DNA of 30,285 bases from assembly GCA_019136395.1 (NCBI GenBank), contig JAGVUH010000310.1, positions 1 through 30,285 of the forward strand, given 5' to 3'. The notes beneath the pieces were generated by a model. That model was not told the DNA's origin. It searched no databases and worked only from the letters and a program-made list of their open reading frames with translations. Numbering within the stretch: the stretch's first letter is position 1; each line of letters starts with the position of its first letter. Shown in pieces: positions 21,453 to 29,317 of the stretch. The position numbers and the translations under genes are program-made. The DNA comes from Gammaproteobacteria bacterium (GTDB taxonomy: Bacteria; Pseudomonadota; Gammaproteobacteria; Chromatiales; Chromatiaceae).

Positions 21453-22472
21453 ATGACTGGTCATTTTGCCCTCTATCCGCGCCAACCCGTTCCGGGCACC
21501 CGGAGCCTGCTGATGGCCACCCTGACCGCCCTGGTGCTGAGCCAAGGCTGTAGCAACAGCGGCAGCGACAACGCTGCGCCCTTCTTTGTCAAGCAAGAAC
21601 CCTTTGACGGCCAGACGATCAACGCCGGGGCCGTTTCCCTCACCTATCGCGCCACCGACCCCGAAGGGGCCGAGGTCCGGTACGACGTCCGCCTTGGCAC
21701 CAGCGCGAGCGCCCTGCAACCCCTGGCCAGCCTCACCGCCGAGGAACACGTCCCCAGCGGCCCCCTGACTGCCAATACCCGTTACTACTGGCAAGTCATC
21801 GCCACCGACCCCCTCGGGGCCCGGCGGCAGGGCCCGGTCCAGTCCTTCACCACCGGCAGTCGGATCAGCGTCACCGACCTCGATGGCAATGAATACGCCA
21901 CTGTCCAGATCGGCACCCAGGTGTGGATGGCGGAAAATCTCAAGACCCGCACCTACCGTAACGGCGAACCGATTCCCAACCTCCCCGACAACCAGGCCTG
22001 GGTTGACGACCAGGAAGGGGCCTGGTGCGAGCACCCCGATCCCGGCTTCGACGAAAGCGCTTACGGCCTCCTGTACAACTGGTACGCCGTCGCCAACCCC
22101 AATGGCCTGGCGCCGGAGGGCTGGCATGTGCCCACGGACGACGAATGGGCGACCCTCATGGACTATCTTGGCGGCGATTCGGTGGCCGGCGGACTGCTCA
22201 AGGAGACCGGCTTCGACCACTGGTTCGCCCCCAACACCGGCGCCAGCAACGGCAGCGGCTTCACCGCCCGTGGCGGCGGTCACCGCGAGACCTGGGATGG
22301 CGACTTCGACCTGGCCGGCTACAACGGCTTCTTCTGGAGCGCCAGCGATATCAGCAGCCATTCCACCAACTTCCGGGGCCTGGGCAATCGCAAGGTCAAC
22401 GCCGGGCGCTACACTGCCCTCAAGAACGCCGGCTTCTCCGTGCGCTGCCTGGCGGATGCCGACCAGCCCTGA
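21453..22472 (+). CDS. Lipoprotein with Fn3-like and FISUMP domains
   Basis: This 339-residue protein has a signal peptide with lipobox-like LSQGC. It carries an Fn3-like domain (about residues 45-135: PFDGQTINAGAVSLTYRATD, TRYYWQVIATDPLGARRQGP). A Fibrobacter succinogenes major paralogous (FISUMP) domain follows (DGNEYATVQIGTQVWMAENL, YGLLYNWYAV, GWHVPTDDEWATLMDYLG, FWSASDISSHS, ALKNAGFSVRCL). FISUMP has a C-type-lectin/formylglycine-enzyme-like fold and is found on surface proteins of unknown role, probably in binding. The start at 21453 has GGAGAAG upstream; the frame is open further upstream without coding character. A truncated copy of its 3' end lies at 19889-20038. It stands between the two secreted paralogues and the sugar importer. 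Confidence 0.88.
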   Translation: MTGHFALYPRQPVPGTRSLLMATLTALVLSQGCSNSGSDNAAPFFVKQEPFDGQTINAGAVSLTYRATDPEGAEVRYDVRLGTSASALQPLASLTAEEHVPSGPLTANTRYYWQVIATDPLGARRQGPVQSFTTGSRISVTDLDGNEYATVQIGTQVWMAENLKTRTYRNGEPIPNLPDNQAWVDDQEGAWCEHPDPGFDESAYGLLYNWYAVANPNGLAPEGWHVPTDDEWATLMDYLGGDSVAGGLLKETGFDHWFAPNTGASNGSGFTARGGGHRETWDGDFDLAGYNGFFWSASDISSHSTNFRGLGNRKVNAGRYTALKNAGFSVRCLADADQP

Positions 22473-22558
22473 GCCCGAGGGTCAATAGCGCATCCCATAT
22501 CGTTCAGACCCCTCACGCCCCAGGAAGGCTTCGAAGGTGCAAGTTGCTGATTTTCATG

Positions 22559-22597
22559 CTCCCTACTCCTGGCGGGAGAGGGGGGCTGCAAGGTTAC
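22559..22597. repeat. Dispersed GC-rich intergenic repeat, copy 2
   Basis: A shorter relative of the element at 9783-9833: CTCCCTACTCCTGGCGGGAG leading into GAGGGGGGCTGCAAGGTTAC. The CTCC…GGAG arms can pair. It lies between the FISUMP gene and the importer operon. Confidence 0.6.
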
Positions 22598-22674
22598 ATC
22601 TCATCAAGTGTTTCAATAAAGACGATGGTCACAATGAATCCTGGATACTCAGTTAATCGTCTGGTGGGGCTGTC

Positions 22675-24231
22675 GTGACGACCTTGTTGGACATGCGCGG
22701 GATCGTCAAGGCGTTTCCCGGCGTCAAGGCCCTGGACCGCGTCTCCGTGGCGGTCAGGGAGGGGGAGATCCACGCCCTCTGCGGCGAGAACGGGGCCGGC
22801 AAGTCGACCCTGATGAAGGTGCTGTCCGGGGTCTATCCCCATGGCTCCTACGAGGGGGAGATCCTGCTCCACGGCCAGCCGGTGGCCTTCAAGGACATCC
22901 GCGCCAGCGAGGCGGCGGGCATCGCGATCATCCACCAGGAACTGGCCCTGATCCCCGAGCTGTCCATCACCGAGAACCTCTTCCTCGGCCATGAGGTCGC
23001 CAGGGGGGGCATCATCGACTGGGCCCAGGCGCGGGTCCGGGCCACCAGGTTGATGGAGCAGGTGGGCCTGCGCGAGAACCCGGACACCGCCATCAAGCAC
23101 ATCGGCGTGGGGAAACAGCAGCTCGTCGAGATCGCCAAGGCCCTGGGTAAGGACGTACGGCTGCTGATCCTCGACGAGCCCACGGCGGCCCTCAACGAGG
23201 AGGACTCCGCCCATTTGCTGAATCTGTTGCGGGGCCTGCGCGCCCGGGGCCTGACCTCCATCCTGATCAGCCACAAGCTGAACGAGGTCCTGGCCATCGC
23301 CGATGCCGTGACCATCATCCGCGACGGCCAGTCGATCGAGACCCTGCGCCTGACCGGGCCGGACGCCCAGCCGGTGGACGAGGACCGCCTGATCCGCGGC
23401 ATGGTCGGGCGCTCCCTGGGTGCCCGTTTTCCCCAACGAACCCCCCGGATCGGCGAGCCCTTTTTCGAGGTACGTGACTGGACGGTGCGTCACCCTCAGG
23501 TTGCCGAGCGCCTGGTCTGCAAGGGCGTCAGCTTCTTTGTTCGCTGCGGCGAGATCCTGGGTTTCGCCGGGCTCATGGGCGCGGGGCGCACGGAGTTGGC
23601 CCGCTCCCTGTTCGGGCGTTCCTATGGACTTTACGAAGGAGGACAGATCCTCATGGCGGGGCGCGAGGTCGATCTGCACGACATTGCCACCGCCATTCGT
23701 CACCGCCTCGCCTATGTGACCGAGGACCGCAAGACCCTGGGCCTGAACCTGTTAGACGACATCAAGACCACCATCGTTGCTGCCGACCTGGGGCGGGTCA
23801 GCCACCACGGGGTTATCGACCGGCCCCGGGAAGTGGCGGTGGCGGAGGACTATCGTCAGTCCCTGCGGATCAAGGCCCCCAGCGTCAGCGCCGGGGTCGC
23901 TCAGCTCTCCGGTGGCAATCAGCAGAAGGTCGTTCTCGCCAAGTGGCTGTTCACCGAGCCCGAGCTGCTAATCCTCGACGAGCCGACCCGCGGCATCGAC
24001 GTTGGTGCCAAGTATGAGATCTACGAGCTGATCCAGGACCTGGCGGCGGCGGGCAAGGGGGTGATCCTCATCTCCTCGGAACTGCCGGAACTCCTCGGCC
24101 TTGCGGATCGCATCTACACCCTGTGCGAAGGGGCCATCACCGGCGTCCTCGACCGTGCCGAGGCGACCCAGGAACGCCTGATGCGGCTGATGACCCTCAA
24201 CCTTGCCACCCCCCGGAACCCCGCCATCTGA
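22675..24231 (+). CDS. mmsA: Multiple-monosaccharide ABC transporter ATP-binding protein (MmsA/GguA type)
   Basis: This 518-residue protein with two ABC domains energises a CUT2-family sugar importer. Domain 1 has Walker [11 protein letters not shown]-loop [13 protein letters not shown], a degenerate signature ([15 protein letters not shown]) and Walker [12 protein letters not shown]. Domain 2 has an atypical Walker A (GLMGAGRTE), signature LSGGNQQK and Walker [13 protein letters not shown]. The segment [10 protein letters not shown] and what follows match the GguA/MmsA subfamily rather than RbsA or XylG. The start is GTG 22675 after GGTGGGG. It is followed after 11 bp by the permease/binding-protein fusion and then the porin, forming one operon. 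The FISUMP gene ends 200 bp upstream, with a repeat between. Confidence 0.93.
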   Translation: MTTLLDMRGIVKAFPGVKALDRVSVAVREGEIHALCGENGAGKSTLMKVLSGVYPHGSYEGEILLHGQPVAFKDIRASEAAGIAIIHQELALIPELSITENLFLGHEVARGGIIDWAQARVRATRLMEQVGLRENPDTAIKHIGVGKQQLVEIAKALGKDVRLLILDEPTAALNEEDSAHLLNLLRGLRARGLTSILISHKLNEVLAIADAVTIIRDGQSIETLRLTGPDAQPVDEDRLIRGMVGRSLGARFPQRTPRIGEPFFEVRDWTVRHPQVAERLVCKGVSFFVRCGEILGFAGLMGAGRTELARSLFGRSYGLYEGGQILMAGREVDLHDIATAIRHRLAYVTEDRKTLGLNLLDDIKTTIVAADLGRVSHHGVIDRPREVAVAEDYRQSLRIKAPSVSAGVAQLSGGNQQKVVLAKWLFTEPELLILDEPTRGIDVGAKYEIYELIQDLAAAGKGVILISSELPELLGLADRIYTLCEGAITGVLDRAEATQERLMRLMTLNLATPRNPAI

Positions 24232-24242
24232 GGCCCCCGCCC

Positions 24243-26894
24243 ATGAACTATCTCAAGGACCTGTTTGGTGGCGACCCCCGCCAGTTCGGTATGGTCTTCG
24301 CCCTCGTCGCCCTGGTGACCTTTTTCCAGGTCCAGACCGACGGGCTGGTCTTGACCTCGGCTAATCTGATGAATCTGCTCAATGGCAACGCCTATATCCT
24401 GGTACTGGCCGTCGGCATGGTTCTGGTGATCATCGCTGGCCACATCGACCTGTCGGTAGGCTCCGTGGCCGCCTTTGCCGGTATTGTCCTGGCCCTGGCG
24501 ATGCGCGACTGGGCGCTGGCGCCCTGGGCAGCGGTGTTGCTGTGCCTGGGCATTGGCGCCCTCATTGGCGCCTGGCAGGGCTTCTGGGTAGCCTATGTCG
24601 GCATCCCCGCCTTCGTCGTCACCCTGGCTGGGATGATGCTGTTTCGCGGGGCCAACCAGGCTCTCGGTCACTCCAACACCATCCCCGTGCCCGACGACAT
24701 CCAGTACCTGGGCGGGGGGTACCTGCCCCCCCTCGCCTATGACACGGGCCTGAACGATCCGACCCTGGCCCTCGGCCTGGCCGCCATCCTCTGGCTGGTG
24801 CTGGGGACCTGGCGCGGCCGGCGGCGAACCCTCCGTCTGGGGGGCGAGGTGCCACCCCTGGGTGCCACGGTCGTCCGGCTGATGGCGCTCAGTGTCGTCA
24901 TTGCCTGGCTGACCTATCAGTTCGCCAGCGGCCGGCCGGGGACCTCCTTCCCGATCCCCGGACTGATCCTGGTCAGCCTGGTGATCCTGTACAGCTTCCT
25001 CGCCGGGCACACCATCCTCGGCCGCCACATCTATGCCGTGGGCGGCAACAGTCAGGCGGCGCGCCTCTCCGGGGTCGATACCCGCCGCGTCACCTTCCTA
25101 GTGATGATGAACATGTCCATCCTCGCCGCGCTGGCAGGACTCATGTTCGTCGGCCGTGCCACCGCCTCCGGCCCCTTTGACGGCGTCAGTTGGGAGCTGG
25201 ACGCCATCTCGGCGGTCTTCATCGGTGGCGCGGCGGTCTCCGGCGGGGTGGGCACCGTCATCGGTTCGGTGATCGGTGGCCTGGTGATGGCGGTGCTGAA
25301 CAACGGCCTGCAACTCATGGGCGTTGGCGCCGATTTGACCCAGATCATCAAGGGCCTGGTGCTACTGCTGGCGGTGGCCTTCGATGTCTACAACAAGACC
25401 CAGGGGCGGCCGTCTATCCTGGGGCTCTTGCTGCGTCAGCGCCCCACGGCGGGGGGTGGCCATGCGCCAGGTACTGATTCTGCCGCGGGTCCTGCGGCTG
25501 ATTCTGCCGCTAGTTCTGTTGCTGGTTCTCCGGCTGGCGCTGTTGCTGGCACGGCTGTGGTTGCAAGCGCTGTTAGGGGTACTGATGTCGGTTCCGGTCC
25601 GAATGGTCAGCCGGGCTCCGATGCCGGGAATCAAAATGCTCCTCGGTCACCCGGGTCCCCCCCGGTATCCCCAGGCCCGGGGACTAGCAAACGGCTGACG
25701 CTGCTGGTCCTGGGGCTGGTGGTGCTGGGGGGCGGGCTCTGGTACCTCGTCAATGGTGGGCGGCAGGCTCCCCCCACGTCACCCGCTGCCCGCGGTGGAT
25801 TCACCATGGACGGGCAACCCAGCGGTGCGCCCCTCCCTCAGCAAGCCACGGGTCCCGCTTCCGCTGCGGATTCCGTTTTCGCCGCGGGGCGGCAGGCTGG
25901 CGCGAGGCCCGGTTTCCCCCCTCACAGCCTGATCGGCGTCGCCCTGCCCCAGAAAACCTCGGAGAATTGGGTGTTGGCGGAACAACTGTTCCGGGATGGC
26001 CTGGCGGCGGCCGGCTTCAAGCTCGACGTCCAGTTCGCCAACGGTGGGGTGCCTGAGCAGCAGAATCAGATCCAGACCATGGTGACCAAGGGGGCCAGGG
26101 TTCTCATCGTCGGCGCCATCGATGGCTCCCAGCTCGGTGGTCAGCTGCGGGAGGCCGTGGCGTCTGGGGCGACCGTCATCGCCTACGACCGGCTGCTGAC
26201 CAACACCCCGGCGGTGGATTACTACGTCGCCTTCGACAACTACAAGGTCGGCGTTCTCCAGGGTCAGGCCCTGCTGGAAGGGCTGCGGCAACGCAAGGGG
26301 CCACCCCCCTGGAATATCGAACTCTTTGCCGGCTCGCCTGATGACGCCAACAGCCAGGTCTTTTTCAATGGTGCTATGAGCGTGCTGCAGCCGCGGATCA
26401 GCGATGGCACCCTGGTCGTGCGATCGGCCCAGACGAGCTTCGCCCAGGCCGCCACCCCAGGCTGGAAGGCCGAAAACGCCCAGCGGCGCATGGACACCCT
26501 GCTCGCCGGCACCTACCCCCAGGTCAAACTGGATGGCGTGCTCTCTCCCAACGATACCCTTGCCCGCGCGGTCTTGACCTCCGTCCGTGCCGCTGGCAAG
26601 GACTTGCCGGTGGTCACGGGGCAGGATTCCGAGGTCGAGTCGGTCAAGTCGATCCTCCGGGGCGAGCAATACTCCACCATCAACAAGGACACTGGCGCCC
26701 TGGTCGGGCATGCCATCGCCATGGTGCGGGACCTGCAGCAGGGCAAGGTCCCGGCGGTGAACGACGACCACAGCTATTTCAACGGGGTCAAGATCGTGCC
26801 GGCCTACCTACTGGAGCCGCTGATCGTGACCTGGGCCAATGTCCGTGAGGCCTATGCCAATGACCCGATCCTAAAGAGTATCGTGAACCCATGA
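24243..26894 (+). CDS. Sugar ABC transporter permease fused to ChvE-like substrate-binding protein
   Basis: This 883-residue protein fuses two normally separate importer subunits. Residues about 1-405 are an MmsB/GguB-type permease (VLAVGMVLVIIAGHIDLSVG, GVGTVIGSVIGGLVMAVLNN). Residues about 405-480 are an Ala/Ser/Gly/Pro-rich linker, followed by one extra TM helix at about 482-503 (LTLLVLGLVVLGGGLWYLV). A second Pro/Gly/Ala-rich tether leads to a full ChvE-like periplasmic sugar-binding domain at about 561-883 (IGVALPQKTSENWVLAEQLF, VIAYDRLL, VVTGQDSEVESVKSIL, YSTINKDT, NGVKIVPAYLLEPL). The extra helix would place the binding domain in the periplasm after an even number of permease helices. 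ATG 24243 is chosen because GAGG lies 8 bases upstream and the permease homology begins there. The frame is unbroken through the linker. Confidence 0.92.
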   Translation: MNYLKDLFGGDPRQFGMVFALVALVTFFQVQTDGLVLTSANLMNLLNGNAYILVLAVGMVLVIIAGHIDLSVGSVAAFAGIVLALAMRDWALAPWAAVLLCLGIGALIGAWQGFWVAYVGIPAFVVTLAGMMLFRGANQALGHSNTIPVPDDIQYLGGGYLPPLAYDTGLNDPTLALGLAAILWLVLGTWRGRRRTLRLGGEVPPLGATVVRLMALSVVIAWLTYQFASGRPGTSFPIPGLILVSLVILYSFLAGHTILGRHIYAVGGNSQAARLSGVDTRRVTFLVMMNMSILAALAGLMFVGRATASGPFDGVSWELDAISAVFIGGAAVSGGVGTVIGSVIGGLVMAVLNNGLQLMGVGADLTQIIKGLVLLLAVAFDVYNKTQGRPSILGLLLRQRPTAGGGHAPGTDSAAGPAADSAASSVAGSPAGAVAGTAVVASAVRGTDVGSGPNGQPGSDAGNQNAPRSPGSPPVSPGPGTSKRLTLLVLGLVVLGGGLWYLVNGGRQAPPTSPAARGGFTMDGQPSGAPLPQQATGPASAADSVFAAGRQAGARPGFPPHSLIGVALPQKTSENWVLAEQLFRDGLAAAGFKLDVQFANGGVPEQQNQIQTMVTKGARVLIVGAIDGSQLGGQLREAVASGATVIAYDRLLTNTPAVDYYVAFDNYKVGVLQGQALLEGLRQRKGPPPWNIELFAGSPDDANSQVFFNGAMSVLQPRISDGTLVVRSAQTSFAQAATPGWKAENAQRRMDTLLAGTYPQVKLDGVLSPNDTLARAVLTSVRAAGKDLPVVTGQDSEVESVKSILRGEQYSTINKDTGALVGHAIAMVRDLQQGKVPAVNDDHSYFNGVKIVPAYLLEPLIVTWANVREAYANDPILKSIVNP

Positions 26895-28414
26895 CCAGAC
26901 AGATGCCTACCCTTCCCATCCCTGAAGTCACCGTCGCCGCGACATCCCGTGATCAAGCTAACTGTCATGAGGGGGGGCACCACACCCCTGAAAATGAAAG
27001 CCTTTGCCGTGACTTTCACACTAACTGGCCAGCCACCAGTCCCCCCCGTACATCCTGGACTGCGCTGTCCCAAGGGATAGCCAGGACACCGTGGAAACCC
27101 AATTCCGGCCCTCTCCTGGCCCTGGGCCGTGATCGGGTGGCCCCGGCCCTCCTGGCGCTGGCCCTGTTGACGCCGCCAGCCCTGGCCACCGACTTCACTA
27201 GCCAGGACTTTCTGACCGGCAACTGGGGCGGGACCCGGGATGCCTGGCAGGCCCAGGGCCTGGACTTCCGGCTCAACTACACGGCGGAGCCCCTGGCCAA
27301 CGTCGCCGGCGGCGAGATCCTGGGTGGCACCTACGCCGATAACATCGGCCTGGACCTGCACTTCGACCTCGACAGGCTGCTGGGCGTCCCCCATACCCGC
27401 CTGCTGGTCAAGCTCTCCAAGCGCGACGGCACCAGCGTCTCCCAGCGTTTCATCGCCCCCTCCGAGGGTGGCAACACCTTTACCGCCCAGGAAGTGTTCG
27501 GCACCGAGAACTTCAAGGTGGTCAACGTCCAGTTCAATACCCGGCTCCTGGAGGATCGCCTGGACCTGGCCTATGGCCGTCTGGTCGCCAATGACGACTT
27601 CCTCAGTTCGCCCCTCTACTGCCAGTTCGTCAACAACTCCTTCTGCGGCAGCCCCAAGGCGGTCTTCCTGCAGAATCCCTTCACCTTTACCGCCTATCCC
27701 GTCGCCACCTGGGGCGCCCGCCTGCGCTACGACACCCCGGGGCGCGACTGGACCCTTCAGGCCGCGATCTACGACGGCGATCCGGAACTGAAGGAGGGTG
27801 ACTTCCTGCTCCCCAGCCAGAACCCCAACGGCACCAACTGGGGCCTGGGGGACAACGGCGTCACCCTGGCCGGCGAGGTCCACTATCACCATCAGCGGGA
27901 CAGCGACGCGGGCCTGCCCGGCGTGTACAAGCTGGGCGGCTTCTATCTGACCGGGGACTACGAGGACCTGTCCGATCCCCTGGGTGGCACCGTCAAGGGC
28001 GACGGCATGGTCTGGCTCCTGGCGGAACAGATGCTGTATCGCGCGGCCCCGGGCAGCAGCCGCCACCTGTCCGCCTTCGGCTCCCTGGTCTTCAGCCTGA
28101 CGGACAAGGTCAACAAGCTGACCAACTACTTCAACGCCGGCCTGGTCTATCAGGGCCTCTTCCCGGCCCGCCCACGGGACAAGACCGGCCTCGGCATCAC
28201 GGCCGGCTGGTATAGCAGCGAGTACAACGACGGCCTCCAGGCCGTCGGCCTGGCGGAAAAGGATTACGAGGCCGTCGTGGAAATCAATCACCGCTTCGTG
28301 CTCGGCCATGGTCTCGCCCTCCAGCCCGACCTCCAGTACATCATCCGCCCCGGCGGCACCGGAAATATCGACAATGCCCTGGTGGTCGGCGCCAAGGTGA
28401 GCCTGGATTTCTGA
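26891..28414 (+). CDS. oprB: OprB-family carbohydrate-selective porin
   Basis: OprB-type porins carry sugars across the outer membrane. The mature part shows the family start (FLTGNWGGTRDAWQAQGLDF), YTAEPLANVAGG, then beta-strand repeats, LAYGRLVANDDFL and a C-terminal Phe (VVGAKVSLDF) typical of outer-membrane barrels. The frame begins at ATG 26891, overlapping the previous stop as ATGA. However, the signal peptide (APALLALALLTPPALA) lies about 82 residues further in. The intervening 80 residues have no protein-like pattern, so translation may start at GTG 27137, or the leader is an odd extension. It is the last gene of the importer operon, giving a full path from outer membrane to cytoplasm. 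Mature length is normal. Confidence 0.88.
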   Translation: MTRQMPTLPIPEVTVAATSRDQANCHEGGHHTPENESLCRDFHTNWPATSPPRTSWTALSQGIARTPWKPNSGPLLALGRDRVAPALLALALLTPPALATDFTSQDFLTGNWGGTRDAWQAQGLDFRLNYTAEPLANVAGGEILGGTYADNIGLDLHFDLDRLLGVPHTRLLVKLSKRDGTSVSQRFIAPSEGGNTFTAQEVFGTENFKVVNVQFNTRLLEDRLDLAYGRLVANDDFLSSPLYCQFVNNSFCGSPKAVFLQNPFTFTAYPVATWGARLRYDTPGRDWTLQAAIYDGDPELKEGDFLLPSQNPNGTNWGLGDNGVTLAGEVHYHHQRDSDAGLPGVYKLGGFYLTGDYEDLSDPLGGTVKGDGMVWLLAEQMLYRAAPGSSRHLSAFGSLVFSLTDKVNKLTNYFNAGLVYQGLFPARPRDKTGLGITAGWYSSEYNDGLQAVGLAEKDYEAVVEINHRFVLGHGLALQPDLQYIIRPGGTGNIDNALVVGAKVSLDF

Positions 28415-28441
28415 CTGGGACGAGGAAAATCCAACAAGTGA

Positions 28442-28470
28442 TTGACGATGTCGAAAGATTCAGCTTAGTT
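28442..28470 (+). promoter_or_regulatory. Candidate sigma70 promoter for secreted paralogue C
   Basis: TTGACG (28442-28447) and TTAGTT (28465-28470) are separated by 17 bp, about 95 bp before the ATG at 28566. The -35 is good, the -10 poor. It suggests that paralogue C is transcribed separately from the porin. Confidence 0.35.
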
Positions 28471-28565
28471 CCCAGATGATGGGATGAAATGGTGGGCTAC
28501 CCTATGACGCACGCTTGCAGGTCGAGAAAGCAATGCCAACTGCCGAAATTAAGGGGGAAAAATAT

Positions 28566-29150
28566 ATGAACAGAAATGCACTGTTGATTACTTATCTGAT
28601 GGTTGGTCTAGCGGTTTCATTCCCCCTATTCGGATCAAGCGAACATCAGAATGTTATCGAGATTGATTCGGATAACGACCCCGAGGTCAATAGCCTGGTC
28701 TATTATTGGGATGGTGGCTACAGCATCACCTCTGGTCAGCCCTGGGACGGGGTTACCACCAATAATGTCTCCACCGATCTTCTTCCCGCCTATCAAGTGG
28801 ATGCCCTGGCGGGTAGACATTCCAGCGGTCCACCCGCCGATTTCTTCAACGATCGGGCCAATGGCCTGTTCACCACTACGAATGGCAACAAAGATACCCC
28901 TGATGGGATGAATTTCGCCTATACCGGCGTTCTTGAGATCAACGGCTATGATTACAAGATCGTGATCGGACAGAATGGGTGTGGCACTGATAACTGCTGG
29001 TATCTTGCCCCCAATGAGAGCGGTTTCCGGAATTGGGATTACAACGAAATCATGACCCCTGATCAACGCTTCTACATACGAGCTTCCGGCAGTAATACCT
29101 TTGCCGTGGGCGCCTATTGCTCGGGGGACTGTCCCGGTTCCGGTAACTGA
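28566..29150 (+). CDS. Small secreted protein, WDGVTTNN family, paralogue C
   Basis: This 194-residue protein has an N-terminal signal peptide ending near SFPLFG. It shares all family blocks: SLVYYWDGGYSITSGQPWDG, VTTNN, YQVDALAGRH, PPADFF, GMNFAYTGVLEINGYDYKIV, IGQNGCGTDNCWYLAPNESG and MTPDQRFYIRA. The CG-x-x-NC pair is kept as in paralogue A, and a second cysteine pair (CSGDC) is unique to its tail. AGGGGGA precedes ATG 28566. GC content and codon bias are lower than in the flanking porin and dacB genes. It lies 7 kb from paralogues A and B, on the far side of the sugar importer. Function unknown. Confidence 0.8.
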   Translation: MNRNALLITYLMVGLAVSFPLFGSSEHQNVIEIDSDNDPEVNSLVYYWDGGYSITSGQPWDGVTTNNVSTDLLPAYQVDALAGRHSSGPPADFFNDRANGLFTTTNGNKDTPDGMNFAYTGVLEINGYDYKIVIGQNGCGTDNCWYLAPNESGFRNWDYNEIMTPDQRFYIRASGSNTFAVGAYCSGDCPGSGN

Positions 29151-29317
29151 GTGAGGTCCCTCTCGATTTCAGTCTGTCCAGAACGGTGGCTTTCCTACTC
29201 GCGAAATACGCATGGCGGGTCCGGTGGATTGGAGGAGGCGTTCCGCGAACCGGCCCTGACTTTCGGGGCCGATCGCCTTATCCTAGCGTCCTCGCTTGCT
29301 CGGAGAACCTCGGCGCC

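Noticed and set aside
19870..22472. Diversity-generating retroelement: FISUMP 3' end as variable repeat and the 19889-20038 copy as template repeat
   Set aside because: The copies differ mainly by C/T and other non-adenine changes. Only one or two differences fall at adenines of the putative template. No reverse transcriptase is present in the window.
25384..25698. Alternative plus frame in the fusion linker encoding a Leu/Val-rich segment
   Set aside because: It is a frame-shifted reading of the Ala/Ser/Gly linker. The main frame continues through into the binding domain without interruption.
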